DNA from: Rosellinia necatrix
Lineage: Eukaryota > Ascomycota > Sordariomycetes > Xylariales > Xylariaceae
DNA: 64,000 nt
Direction: 5' to 3'
Assembly (NCBI GenBank): GCA_021209875.1
Contig: JAGYVD010000006.1
Span: 1,240,001 to 1,304,000 of the forward strand
This document shows, piece after piece, positions 53,563-64,000 of this stretch (its first letter is position 1; every line of letters begins with the position of its first letter). The notes under the pieces are model-generated. The model did no database searches and had not been told where the DNA came from. It worked only from the letters and a program-made list of their open reading frames with translations. Made by a program: the position numbers and the translations under genes.

Positions 53563-54567
53563 ATGTTCCTATGAATCGCAGTTGAAGGTGTTTATATACA
53601 TTATACGAAATGCATTTCAAATTAGGTGCCTACGTGCCTGAATACTTAGGTACACAACCCGAAAGCAGTAACTAACACGCCAATAACTTTATGTAAGTAG
53701 GTACTTTGGGTGTTCGGTTGGACATACTTTACGATTCTAGAACCACGTCAAAACCGACACAACCTCGCAATATACAGTAGGTAGGCAGGTAGCACCAAAT
53801 CCCATTGCCAGCTTGCCTAGTACCTGAAGGGTGGGTGCTGTGGGTGCTCAAACCTTCTCTTGACCCTCTAATTATTTAGCGTCGATCGCCAGGGCGCGCT
53901 CCCCAAGAGTACCAACGATCGATTTCCCAATCGCCCGTCGATCGAGGCACCAGAAGCCAGACGTAATATCCTGATCCACGTTTCGTCTTGAACTTTCCCG
54001 GCTAGTTTCACTACCCCCGGTAGGTAGCTCATCCCAAGGTGTCTGCACAGGGTTGCACAATCGGTCTAGTTACTGTAAGCACTTACTCGAAATGCCCAGA
54101 CAAGGTGCTTAAGCACTCAAGGGGGGTCAGGCACTCAAGCGGTGTAAGTTAGCTATTAACTACCTAGGTAGGTACACTAGTAGTGGTGAAGATGCTGTTA
54201 CTTCATACATGGTTTTGACGTTGTCCTTCCCATATGTAATCAAAGAGCTTGTTGACCACGCATACGTCATTCCTAGGCAAAGCCTACCTAATCAAATGTC
54301 TTACCTTGCTATGCTCATGTACTAACTGTCGAATCACCGTCAATTCTACGACTCGCCTAATGGCGGCCTCGTGGTGCAATATTTGGTGGGAAGATGCGAC
54401 GGAGAAATCCGGTTCCCAAAACCAGCAAGCAGCCTCCCCATGCTTTGATGACTGCATCCAAGTAATAAAGAGGACACCCTACTTCCAGCCACTCAGAGGT
54501 GAAATCCATACTAACGTTGCATCTCACATGCATAGAGGCCTGCCGCACATACACTACACTACACCAC

Positions 54568-54636
54568 ATATGTATGTACGTATGTATGTACATATGTATG
54601 TCCATATGTATGCACATATGAATGCACATATGAATG
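54568..54636. repeat. ATGTATGT/CATATGAATG microsatellite
   Basis: About 70 nt of CATATGTATGTA-like units grade into CACATATGAATG units. It produces artificial Met/His/Tyr-rich open frames on both strands. Confidence 0.85.
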
Positions 54637-55585
54637 CATCAGGGGGGTAACCCCAGTGCCGCCGCCACCCCCAGCCTGCAGATCATGCGGTACGGCTACC
54701 GGAGAAGTTCAGGCGACGGCTGTGGGCTTACACCGGCCTCGAAGCGAGCGGTGGCGCTCTGGTCATTTAACTCGCCAATTAGCGGTTAGGCACTAGCGTG
54801 GGCATGGGACAGGGCGAACAATTCGTAGCATACCACGATTCAAAACGCTGTAGCTTGGGTGTATCTCATTCGACACAGCCGATCAGGGGAGCCGATGTCC
54901 TCTCGGACGGTGCACGGAGAAACACCAGTTATTTTATTCAAGAGTGTCTGTCTTCTATAGCATGCGATTTCATGCCGAGTTCCCAAGGGCCATGTTAAGT
55001 ACCAAGCAGGAAGGTGACGAGGATAGTAGTGAATAGGAAGAAGGCTCCTCTCGTGTAATGCATCATCCATTAATTCAATCGTCCAGTCCGTCAATGCCCT
55101 GTAAAGTTCTTTCGCTCTCATTCCCGCCCAGTATTAATATAAAATGCCTTTGCCCGCTGTCCGGATACCGCTCCATGCAAGATGTATGTGTGTGTAGTAG
55201 TAGTAATAGTATAGATACAAAGCTCGAGACTATGCGTGCTCTTCGGGGTATTTTTTGCCGAGTTACGAGAGACGTTGAGAAGGATGAAAACAAAAAAAAA
55301 AAAAAGCGTCAACGAATAACAGGACGCCCAAAAGGGGAGAGGGGGGGGAAGCCGCATGCTGTTAATGGTTATAGGTCGACGGTTGTGCAGGGAACATGGT
55401 AAAGGATAATAGAGCCAAGTGATGTAGTCGCTTATCGGAATGTTAAGTCGGAATTATATATGTTGTTGGTGGTCTTCGCACTCCCACGGTTGGGGTGCGC
55501 ATTAGTATTAACATTCTCAAGTGAGTGTGAATATTGTAAATATTTATCAGGAACTTGGCTTGCTGCGCGCAGGAAGTCGGGCCCT

Positions 55586-58483
55586 TCAGTCATCGTCACC
55601 CAGCCAAGGCATGGGAGAATTTATGTGACCCACGGCACTTAGTCGCACTAGACTCCTGTTGTTTCTCAAGTGTCTAATTTTGGGTTCGTGCATCGCACTC
55701 GACGGATGTAGATGGGCCCGGGAAGCGAGGGGGCCGGGGGGCTTCCCCGGGGGGTTTCCCGGTCGAGGTGGGAGCGGCCACGACGGCGGTGGCATTGGGG
55801 GCTGGGGGAATGCGTCAATGCCGTCTTCTTCTGAATCATCTGCATCAACATCTTCATTAAACTCAGGCTGGGGCTCAACCTCCGGTACGTTCTGCAGGCG
55901 ATGGCCTCTGGCGGGAGGTTTGAGGGCGTTCATGGGAAGCGAGTCCTTCCGATACGGGTTGCTGTAGTTACCACTCTCCCGCCGATTCTTCGCACTGTCG
56001 GCTCCTTGCCCACGCGCGGCACCAGACGCGCTGTTACGTCGGCTCTGCATGCGGCTGGTGCGCCGTTCGTTGACTACGAGCTCTTCCCCATCACTATCCT
56101 CCATATAGTCGTCACTGAAGTCCACGCTCGAATCGGCCGTGTGCGTGCTGTCGGTGCGCTGATCAAGATACAAAGGGATCTGCTCGTTCCGTGAATCCAA
56201 GCTTGTCGACATCGTAGATTCAGTCACTGACATCGAAGTCCTCTCGGTTCCATCGGTACGGCTGGCCGTCGATGCCACGTCCACGCCGCGCGACTCCTCG
56301 TCCATACGGTTCCGCTCGGCAGGTTCGCGAATGATTCTCCCCGAGCTTCCCGTCGGGAGTGAGAAGGACTTGTTCGGCCGACCAGTAGATGTCGGCTTGG
56401 CATGACGTTCGGGTACCGCCGGCGGTTTGACCGCATTCCTACTGCTAGCAGTCTTTGGCTTTCCGAAACTCCCAAAGCTACCCGGACTCGAGTGGCCGCT
56501 GCGGCTATTTTCGTCCTCCTCTGCCTCGGAAATGATCTCGCGCATCTTGGCCCTCTTCTGTCGCAGCGCCGCCAACAGCATCTCTTCTTGTCTTGTGACG
56601 GCCATTAAGCGCGCATTGTGGGCTTCGCTGGAGCCACTCGCCGCCACGTCCCTTTGTAGCGAATCGCGGGATCTGACATAGAATTCCACACTATTGGGTG
56701 ACAGTGGCGGGGTAGGTTGGTCTGATGAATGCGAGCCGCGTGTGGCATTGCTGTTCTGTCGCAGCAAGACCCGGTTTACGTGGTGCGCGCCCTCGGACAT
56801 GGAGACCTTGGAGGCAGCTTCGACTGTAGAGGCTAATGGGACGAATGCAACTGCCCTGGCTTGTTGGATCCCGTAGCTGGATAAGTGAGTAGGACTCAGG
56901 GTATCGAGGGTATCACTAGAGAGCCGAGAGTTGAGGGCCGAGGGCGATAAACGAGCCGGCGTGAGGGTGTACATAGAAGAGCTACTGGAGCGCATGGTGT
57001 TGTTTGATGGTGAACGACTGGGTTGGGCGCTTGATACATGCTTGACGGCAAGATGTTCCTCCACCTGGTTGAGTGAAGGCATGAATTTCCCTCTGTTGAC
57101 AGGCCCATGCAGGTGGTTTGCGCTCTGCTGACTTCGGCTTGGATTTGGGTTTTCCGCAACCGCCTCAAGCGCGGCGCTCTGGCGGCGAAAGGCCGGCGCT
57201 GACGGGGCGACCTCCATGGCCTCGTCGTCCGAAGAGTCTGATAGAGACAGCACACTGTTTTGCAGCCGGTCTGATTCCATCAGACTCTTGCATGACGGCG
57301 ATGCTTTCGATGTTCGTGTGTGGCGGCTTGAGATACTGCCCGCGTAGTCTTTCCTGGGGCCTAAATGAACTCGGAGTCCGCCTGGCGAATCTACTGCCTC
57401 GGGGGCTGTCCTGCTGTCATGGGAGCTGTCGCGTGAGTGGCGCTCCCAGCCCGCCTCTTGCCCTTGGGGCACTGGCGCTGACGGCAACGCGACAAGGCTA
57501 TGTGTGAAAGTGCTGACAGGCCTCGGGTTGTCCAGGTCGTGTTCTGCCCCAGCCACTGCATACTCTTCGTTGACCTCCTCCTCTAAAATGTCGTCCTGGA
57601 ATGACATCTGCTCATAATGGTGATAGAGTTGGTGTAACCCAGCGGCTTCGGTGGTCCCTTTGGCCGAAGGAGACTGTGGTGAGTGCGGCCTTGTCGGCTG
57701 CTGTTTGGTGAGCTTCCGAGACCCTCTAGAACTCGACAGCATAGGAGATCCCTGCGTTTGTGACATCAATGATGGTGACGTTAAAACAAAGTTAGTGGGC
57801 ATAGGTTCGCCGTTAGGGCCATTTCGATTCCGGTCCTTCGACCCTTTCGAGCGCAGTCGTGAGAGATCGAGCCTGGCCGGTTTCTTCTTGTCCTTTCTCC
57901 CGGGCTGCGGGCCAGCCAAGGTTCCATCCATATCCAGGAGCTCGTTCAACTTCGCCGGAAGACCCTTCGCCATGGCCGAATTCGAGGTTTGCTGTGATAT
58001 CGCGAGAGGCATCCTCGCCGAGTCGTAATGGGTCTCGATCGTTGAAGAGGACAGTGGTCTGCCTCTGGTGGATGCGCTCGTTATGTTATCGCGCGACTCG
58101 TTCCCGACAGTGGCGGCGGATCGCATCGGCTTGAGGCGTCTCTGACCGGAGCCATGCTCGCTTCGGATGTCGCGCGGAATGATCGCAGATTCTTCTTCCC
58201 ATAAAGTCCTCCTCCCATCTTCCCGGTCGAGTCCAGGGTCGCGCGTGACCTGACTTTCACTGTCCTCGGATATCGATATACTGATGCCAGCAGCCGAGGC
58301 TGTTTCCCAAGACCGAGCAGCGTCGACCGCCAACCTCGAAGAGCCGATGTTGATGCCATCCGCGCCCAGTACCCTTTGCGCCTTTGATATGGGGCCGGTA
58401 ACGGAAACCGTTGGCACCTGTTGCTTCTTCTTTAACCGACCCGGAAGAGGGAACTTGAACTTAGATTTTAACCCGCCACCCAT
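55586..58483 (-). CDS. Disordered fungal protein of unknown function, 965 aa
   Basis: One intron-free frame. The start was placed at ATG 58481-58483 (MGGGLKSKFKFPLPGRLKKK); the frame is open three more codons upstream but without an ATG. The protein is mostly low-complexity and rich in Ser, Arg, Pro and Asp. It has a basic N-terminal patch, several acidic runs (DSSDDEAMEV, DFSDDYMEDSDGEE), a short helical motif TRQEEMLLAALRQKRAKMRE near residue 660 that recurs in disordered fungal proteins, and a proline-rich segment (PPMPPPSWPLPPRPG) near the end. No enzyme domain, membrane span or signal peptide is visible. The composition suggests a phosphorylated scaffold or regulator in the cytoplasm or nucleus, but this is inference. 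Codon use and GC content are like ordinary genes, and the 2.9 kb frame is too long to be chance. Confidence 0.88.
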   Translation of the reverse strand: MGGGLKSKFKFPLPGRLKKKQQVPTVSVTGPISKAQRVLGADGINIGSSRLAVDAARSWETASAAGISISISEDSESQVTRDPGLDREDGRRTLWEEESAIIPRDIRSEHGSGQRRLKPMRSAATVGNESRDNITSASTRGRPLSSSTIETHYDSARMPLAISQQTSNSAMAKGLPAKLNELLDMDGTLAGPQPGRKDKKKPARLDLSRLRSKGSKDRNRNGPNGEPMPTNFVLTSPSLMSQTQGSPMLSSSRGSRKLTKQQPTRPHSPQSPSAKGTTEAAGLHQLYHHYEQMSFQDDILEEEVNEEYAVAGAEHDLDNPRPVSTFTHSLVALPSAPVPQGQEAGWERHSRDSSHDSRTAPEAVDSPGGLRVHLGPRKDYAGSISSRHTRTSKASPSCKSLMESDRLQNSVLSLSDSSDDEAMEVAPSAPAFRRQSAALEAVAENPNPSRSQQSANHLHGPVNRGKFMPSLNQVEEHLAVKHVSSAQPSRSPSNNTMRSSSSSMYTLTPARLSPSALNSRLSSDTLDTLSPTHLSSYGIQQARAVAFVPLASTVEAASKVSMSEGAHHVNRVLLRQNSNATRGSHSSDQPTPPLSPNSVEFYVRSRDSLQRDVAASGSSEAHNARLMAVTRQEEMLLAALRQKRAKMREIISEAEEDENSRSGHSSPGSFGSFGKPKTASSRNAVKPPAVPERHAKPTSTGRPNKSFSLPTGSSGRIIREPAERNRMDEESRGVDVASTASRTDGTERTSMSVTESTMSTSLDSRNEQIPLYLDQRTDSTHTADSSVDFSDDYMEDSDGEELVVNERRTSRMQSRRNSASGAARGQGADSAKNRRESGNYSNPYRKDSLPMNALKPPARGHRLQNVPEVEPQPEFNEDVDADDSEEDGIDAFPQPPMPPPSWPLPPRPGNPPGKPPGPLASRAHLHPSSAMHEPKIRHLRNNRSLVRLSAVGHINSPMPWLGDDD

Positions 58484-59929
58484 CTTGGACAAAACATGAG
58501 GCCGGCAGCATGCGTGTCTCTAGTGTGCAACGGCGACCTCGTCGCCGTACTCCCCTTCTCTACTTAGTCAGGGGCCAACGTTCAGAGCACGGAGCATTGG
58601 CCGTCAGGCCGTGAAAGGGTTGCTATGCGCGCTTATCAGGATTCAACTGCGTTATAATGCACACCAAACTCAGGGCCGTTGACCTCAGAAGGGATTTCGG
58701 CTAGCGAGGGAACCGCCAGGGGGGGGGGGGTTGTTATTAGACGAGACGCAATGATCGATCCTCTTGGGGGCCACTCTGTTCAAGGCAGATGAATGTGTAG
58801 TCTTCGCGGGGATTCTAAGCGCCGTTGGTGGCTTCGATTCAGGGTTCCCGTCCTTTCCCTCTCCGGATTCCTTATACAGATCTCCAATATGCCCTCTGCC
58901 GCTGGCCGGCAAACCTAACTAGACTGCAGGGAAGAAGATATGGTCAGATGCCTCCCCAACATGAGCCCAGATAAATGTCGTCCGTCTTTCCTAAAGGATT
59001 CGCATCCTGGACCTCAGGGGGTACATATGTATATTTTCGGCCGGATCGATAGACACAGCCTTCGACAGAACCGGCCGGGGCTGAACTGATCTCGAATGTT
59101 GCGTATTATACTACGTAGAGGGGGAGGGAATGAAGAAAGAGGTGGTAGGAAAACCCTCTTTGAAGGATTGCGAAAAGCACGCGTGAAAGCAAGCGTCCTC
59201 CCGCAATATGAAAACTGGGGATCCAATCCGCACCATGCATGCAGCAGACGAAGGGTTATACTAGCGCATATATATGATAAACGACGCTACAGGAAAGTCG
59301 CAGATATGCACGCGGTTCATTTCCAGCATGGCAGCAGTTGAACCCACTCCGTACACCCTGGGTAATCCTACGTATGGACTAGGTTAGGTAGGTCAGCAAC
59401 GGTATACAAGACTAAGAGATATTTAGTATTTAGTGTACAAAAATCACTAAGCCACGCGTATCCTGGTGCCGAGGCGCCATGTCGAAACTACACGTACTAT
59501 GTAGAACGACTGATGGTCTGCTTTGAAACGCAAATGCACCACGAGGCCCTGCCTCCTGGGAAATACCTGGGCATCCTGCCGTTGTTCCGTAGCCACCCGA
59601 CGGCCGTCGAAGCTATGGGCGACATTTGGGTGTGTATAGGTTAGGGAGACAGGTTCATGGCAGATGGTTGCGGCGTGGTAGGTGTATTGGAGATGGAACC
59701 CCTGAGCAGAACCCTGAGTCTTGAGTCTGCCAACCCCTGTCGTTAGACTCTAGATCCTTGCAAGCCAGGGTACCGAGGTCACGAAAAACCGATCGGAGCG
59801 CAAACATCGGAGGTGAGCAACTCGGGAATTAAAATTACTTTCTCCAGTGTCTACACTACAGTCCCACCTCTTCAGTGGACTCCATCTCAATGACTATGCC
59901 TTGATAGTTCCTTTACTATTTTACTATTC

Positions 59930-59949
59930 TTTTTTTTTTTTTTTTTTTT
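59930..59949. repeat. Poly-T run
   Basis: Twenty consecutive T residues. Confidence 0.95.
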
Positions 59950-61633
59950 GCACTCAGTTTCGTTCAACTTGGCCCTTAGGAGAGAGAGAATGAGCACATC
60001 TTCACCGATGAGGTTTTCGGTCCTGAACCGGGAGCGGTCGGTAGTGGTTGGGAGTTGCCGTCGTCACACCTACGCTATTTAAATGTCGTGCATAGCTGGT
60101 GCCACACAGTTGGAATGGGTTATACTACCATTCCGGCTCTCTGTCAATTATATACATTACAAGACGCACTCGCCTGTCAATCACACTACTACTTGCCTGA
60201 CTAGGGCCTTATAGCAAGGCGCTAATTCCTGTCCCTTTCCAAAACCACAAGCCCTATCTTTAGCATCATCACACCGATTTGACAGCTCATCCGTTATACG
60301 TACATACGTAGTACATACACTATTTCCCATTCCACAGTATGACTACCATTGGGATCCCCATCGATAGTTCAGCCATAGCGGTGGATCACGCCTCGGCCCA
60401 ACCTACCCAGAGGCGATAGTAGGTAGAGCTTAATGAGTGGCCTAACCCAGATAATCGACGTCCCAAGGATTCTGGCCAGAGGCCACCGAAAAGTAATGGC
60501 CAGACCTGCAAGCATGACCGTTCCCGGGAAGGCAACAATGAAAAAGCTAGTCTGTGTTCTATCAATGGATTGGCATCTATAACGTCTGGCAAACGCCCAA
60601 GGTCTGACCGCCAGTCCAGATTCAAATGTCAGCAAGGTTTGGGAACAACGAAACGATATGACGCTGAAAGCATAGCCCATACAGTTCACCCCATACCTGA
60701 CTACCATTCTGCCAAGGCAAGTGCCAATAATGAGTGCATATGTCAATGGCAATTCAATGCCGCCCCGGAAGGCTGCTTCCCTCACTCATTGAGTCGGCCC
60801 TCCTGGTTTTCTCCAGCAATATGTATCCCGAAACTCGTGTTTCTTGTTTTTATGCTAAGCACCAGTGTCATTCTCGTCGTTGGGTGAACATGTCCACCCC
60901 TCCCCCTCGAGCCCTGCTTGCTCTGTGTTTTCCCCCCTGTTACCATGCTAAACTATGTACAATGGTAGATCAACAATGCGAATCATCGATGCATGAAACA
61001 AGATTCGCTGTTTTGTTATGGAGGGGTAATCAATCGCACACTGGTTTGTGTAGCAATTGCAACGTCAATCTCGGACAGCTAAGAGGTGACCCAAACAAGG
61101 CTAACCAAGCAGAGCGACGCCTCTTCCCTACACTAGGATATGAAGGTACGAACAAACAGCGGGAGTATTAGGTCGGTGTCTTCAGGTAGTACCGATATGT
61201 ATTACCGTTCGTAGCCGACATGACAGGAACAGCGCGTGACGCTCGCTTGAGCAAACCTCCATGCTCTATGTTCCGCCCAGGTGTTGTGCAACCCAGGGTC
61301 AGCCAAATTATAGGCCGGCAATGCTCAAATCCTCTACAGGTGCATACACACAACACGGGTCAGATGCACTCAACCGATGACAAACATAATAGCATGGGTA
61401 GCCCTCACTCTCCCTTGTAAACCTGGCCAACACAACACCGTTCCGACATCCTTACGCCCTCCGCATCAGGTACGCCAATCCAACTAGCCCAGGTCGCGAT
61501 GACACTCTGACGTTTGAGAAGCCCACCAATGTATGGTGCTCAACCTTATCTGAGGCCCCTGTGTAAGTGGTATTTGGTTACTGACTGTATTACCAAGAGC
61601 ATGCCAACATAAGGGCGCGCGCAAACGTTTAAA

Positions 61634-61678
61634 AGAGAAACAGAAACAGAAACAGAAACGAAAACAAAAACAAAAAAC
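61634..61678. repeat. CAGAAA/CAAAAA repeat
   Basis: Four AGAAAC units followed by AAAAC units make a purine-rich microsatellite. Confidence 0.85.
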
Positions 61679-62510
61679 ATACTATCAAGGTTCCGAGCAT
61701 CGGACGGCTGGTATTTGGTCACCACCAAGCATGACCGCGGATTCTATCACCTACAATACGGGATCCCCAGCTTTTAAATAGGGTGGGATCATTTTCATCA
61801 GATGTAAGAGCGAAGAACCCCCCCCCCCCTCAACCATCATATCTTCATCAGCCAATATGTAAAGTATTATTATAGTTACATCTTACACAGCCCTAGCCGA
61901 CGATCACGGGAGCGCGATCTCAGCTACTGGTCAATCCTGAGCCGTGTGGGGCGGTCTTTGTCCAGAACTCCCCACGCCCTAGGACCGGAAAAACTACCGG
62001 TTTGATAGTACCCATGCACATCCCGGAAGGCCACTGGTTGTTGCCAACGGTGTGTTCGAACCAAGGTTATTTCTACGGTCCAGGCTATCAATGACTCGCC
62101 ATCACGGCACCTGTCATGATTCGAACCCCCCAGTACCGGACTAACACGGACTGGCTCCCCTCGATGTGATGGGGGCGGTTGAAAAACGCCTTGAGGGCCC
62201 AGGGATTTCGACAGTTTACCAAAGACTGGGTGGCCGTCCTACAGCATACCTGCTGGGAGGATGGCATCCTACACGTACAAGACTCTGCCCTGCGGGCGAG
62301 AGCCATCGCATGAATTTCTGAGGCACCAACCCACAGGGCTTCCGTGCCGTATATTAATGGCCCCCGCCCTAAACCTCGTGTGATGCGGTCTCCCCATCGT
62401 CTACAATCCACAACCTTGTCCGACCCCGGCGAATCTGGTTTGTGGATGGGACGTGCAACCGCACCTAGAGAGCCTAGTATCTTTATCAATGCGTCGAGGA
62501 ACTGACTGGA

Positions 62511-62558
62511 GTCCTGGCTGGCGTCCCGGCTGGCGTCCTGGCTGGATTCCTGGCCTGG
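62511..62558. repeat. 12-nt tandem repeat GTCCTGGCTGGC
   Basis: Four units of GTCCTGGCTGGC with one to three changes each. A diverged unit may precede them at 62499. Confidence 0.85.
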
Positions 62559-63116
62559 ACTACACTACTGAGTAGCCGGTTCCTTGGCTGACCCAGGTGA
62601 CAGGTCCCGGCTGTGATAATATAGTCCGCGGTGCCTTATCTGATTGCAAACCCGAACGGCAGAACCGCTGATTAGTCGGGTCGAGGATGGGGGCGCCTAT
62701 AGCTGAGGCACTGCAAGAGACGGGCAAGCCAAACCTAAACCTCACAGTGGAGAAAGAGTACACCATAACCCAACAATAACGAATGCCACGATTCACTTGG
62801 CATCACACTACTGCTGTGCCGCAGCCACGATTGTCGGCCAGTTTTGGATAGTCAAGCCGGCGGCCTAACCCGGATATGCGCTCCCAACCCGGCACACTGT
62901 TCGATCGTGAACGGCCCCGTGCCGAGAGTGCCGTGCGGAGGAGCAAGGCCAGGAAAGCCGCACATATGTATCTGCCTTTCTGCAGCCACGGGCGGCGTCA
63001 TGTACACTAGGCTATTCTCTCTGGCGCCGCAAGGGCGATCATCCCCCCTTAGGTATGCCGGAGATCAGCTTTTCCGAGAAGCCACATGCAGGCCAAAGCA
63101 CTCGCCAAAAAAAAAA

Positions 63117-63134
63117 GAACCCTAGCCGGGGTTC
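63117..63134. repeat. Small inverted repeat between poly-A runs
   Basis: GAACCC and GGGTTC flank a short loop, with A-runs on both sides (about 63107-63116 and 63140-63152). The right arm reads GGGGTTCGAGC, like a tRNA T-arm, but no full tRNA can be folded. Confidence 0.5.
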
Positions 63135-64000
63135 GAGCAAAAAAAAAAAAAACAGACGAGGCGATGTCACCACGACTACACCGAAGAGGGAATTGGTATA
63201 TCCCGGTTACGGCTACTAGCCACGAGGCCAAGAGAACGTTTATAGAAGCCATGTGTTAAAATCGTTCTCGAAGCTCTCTACCATGTTCAGCGTCAGTGCG
63301 CAGTCTTCCATCTAGGGCACAGAGGCTCATAAAACATCTCCCGGTCTAACCCGAAGCGCTTATTGATCTAGACTATACCTTAATCTTAAAGTCGTGTATG
63401 ATCTTAGCTAATCGCGCGCACTTAAACGTTCGGCAGTTGGTTCGTGCTATGAGGACTTTTGTTTTTTAACATGATAAACGCCCAAATCGAGCGCGCCCTG
63501 AAACAGCCACAAGTTTTATATACAACGAACTAGATCTACATGCCTCCACGTCCAGAGGTAACACGAGAAGGGGGAAGGGAGTGAAATAAAGTCTAGCGGG
63601 GAATATGGCGCTATACAAGCGTTGGCAAGTAATATATTCGTGCATTAATACCGCGATAGCTTCGCCCGTAGCCCCGTGGTGCCACGACCTAGCCCGTGAG
63701 AATGGTGGTGTGGGAATGACGCTCGGAAGCCTCGTAGTAATCAACACAACTAGAAGGAAAAAAAAAAGGCCCGAAGATCGACCCGGGAGCACGGATACAT
63801 TTTAATACTCAAATACCATCTACGGTCTCAAACAGTGGGGTTCGGCCAGATGCTTCGGTGCGTCGCCTTACCCAATTGGCAAAAGTTTGAGAGTTAATTA
63901 CCGCCTGTAAGAATGCCGGGTGAGCGTTTATACGGTTCACGGTAATAGGGTTCGGACCGTATCAACGTGGTCCGGCGAGTTTCAATATTATAGTACGCTG

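Larger units (their letters stand above)
52565..55585. other. Intergenic, repeat-rich, no gene seen
   Basis: A 3 kb spacer upstream of the transporter and downstream of the 965-aa protein. It holds a 12-nt tandem repeat, an AT dinucleotide run, an ATGTATGC-type microsatellite and a palindromic CTACCTAGGTAGG motif near 54163. Open frames at 52817-53359 on both strands are low-complexity shadows of the repeat. Confidence 0.6.
58484..64000. other. Long gene-poor stretch, no convincing gene
   Basis: This 5.5 kb has no frame with recognisable family, signal peptide or consistent splicing. A hydrophobic 138-codon frame at 60369-60785 (minus) and a 133-codon frame at 62088-62489 (minus) were examined and not accepted. 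Short repeats are listed separately. A G-run lies at 58720-58730 and a C-run at 61820-61830. A spliced gene with short exons could be missed. Confidence 0.5.

Noticed and set aside
54357..54650. Met/His/Tyr-rich open frames on both strands
   Set aside because: They are translations of the ATGTATGC microsatellite.
60369..60785. 138-codon hydrophobic minus-strand frame
   Set aside because: It shows membrane-like stretches but no family, no promoter signal and an overlapping opposite-strand frame of similar quality. Not enough support for a gene.
62088..62489. 133-codon minus-strand frame
   Set aside because: No recognisable motif, biased neither by codon use nor by conservation cues. Probably chance in GC-balanced DNA.
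63110..63190. Possible tRNA on the minus strand with GGTGTAGTCGTGGTGAC and CGAACCCCGGC segments
   Set aside because: A run of 14 T interrupts it and the acceptor arms do not pair. At most it is a broken tRNA fragment.

Overview
This is nuclear DNA of a filamentous ascomycete, most likely a sordariomycete. The evidence is short GT-AG introns of about 50-60 nt with CTAAC/CTGAC-type branch points, fungal gene families (PL1 pectate lyase, fungal GH2 beta-galactosidase, MER3/HFM1 helicase, nucleotide-sugar transporter, alpha-kinase, giant ankyrin protein), and a sharply bounded AT-rich block of the kind left by repeat-induced point mutation (RIP). Gene density is low and spacers of 1-5 kb are common. 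The species cannot be named from the sequence alone.

Layout. Positions 1 to about 9,990 are one continuous AT-rich, gene-free block, interpreted as RIP-destroyed transposon DNA. Base composition becomes ordinary within about 100 bp. Positions 11.4-12.9 kb hold a three-exon M4 (thermolysin/protealysin-type) metallopeptidase of bacterial type. Positions 14.9-21.6 kb hold a divergent pair: a giant ankyrin-type protein broken by at least three stop codons and several frameshifts (minus strand), and an alpha-kinase (plus strand) whose kinase domain is open but whose 5' part is frame-disrupted. Positions 23.3-28 kb carry two predicted secreted proteins, a four-exon pectate lyase and a small cysteine-containing protein resembling fungal IgE-binding/cell-wall proteins.

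Positions 28.2-35.9 kb are a lactose/galactoside utilisation pair: a GH2 beta-galactosidase and a divergently transcribed MFS sugar permease sharing a 2.2 kb promoter region. The beta-galactosidase has two single-base homopolymer frameshifts on either side of its acid/base glutamate. The right half is mostly housekeeping on the minus strand: the Hsp90 co-chaperone Aha1, a nuclear-type 2-oxoglutarate/Fe(II) prolyl-4-hydroxylase-like protein, a wrecked old-yellow-enzyme pseudogene, the meiotic helicase MER3/HFM1 (about 1,625 aa when five exon pieces are joined as four exons), a UDP-galactose/UDP-GlcNAc-type Golgi transporter, and a 965-aa disordered fungal protein. From 58.5 kb to the end only short repeats are visible.

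Together the window shows a secreted plant-polymer/sugar-uptake set (pectate lyase, beta-galactosidase, permease), conserved core genes, and a decaying accessory zone next to a RIP block. Exon boundaries were worked out by hand from splice signals and reading-frame continuity. Family assignments rest on recognised motifs, not on database searches.
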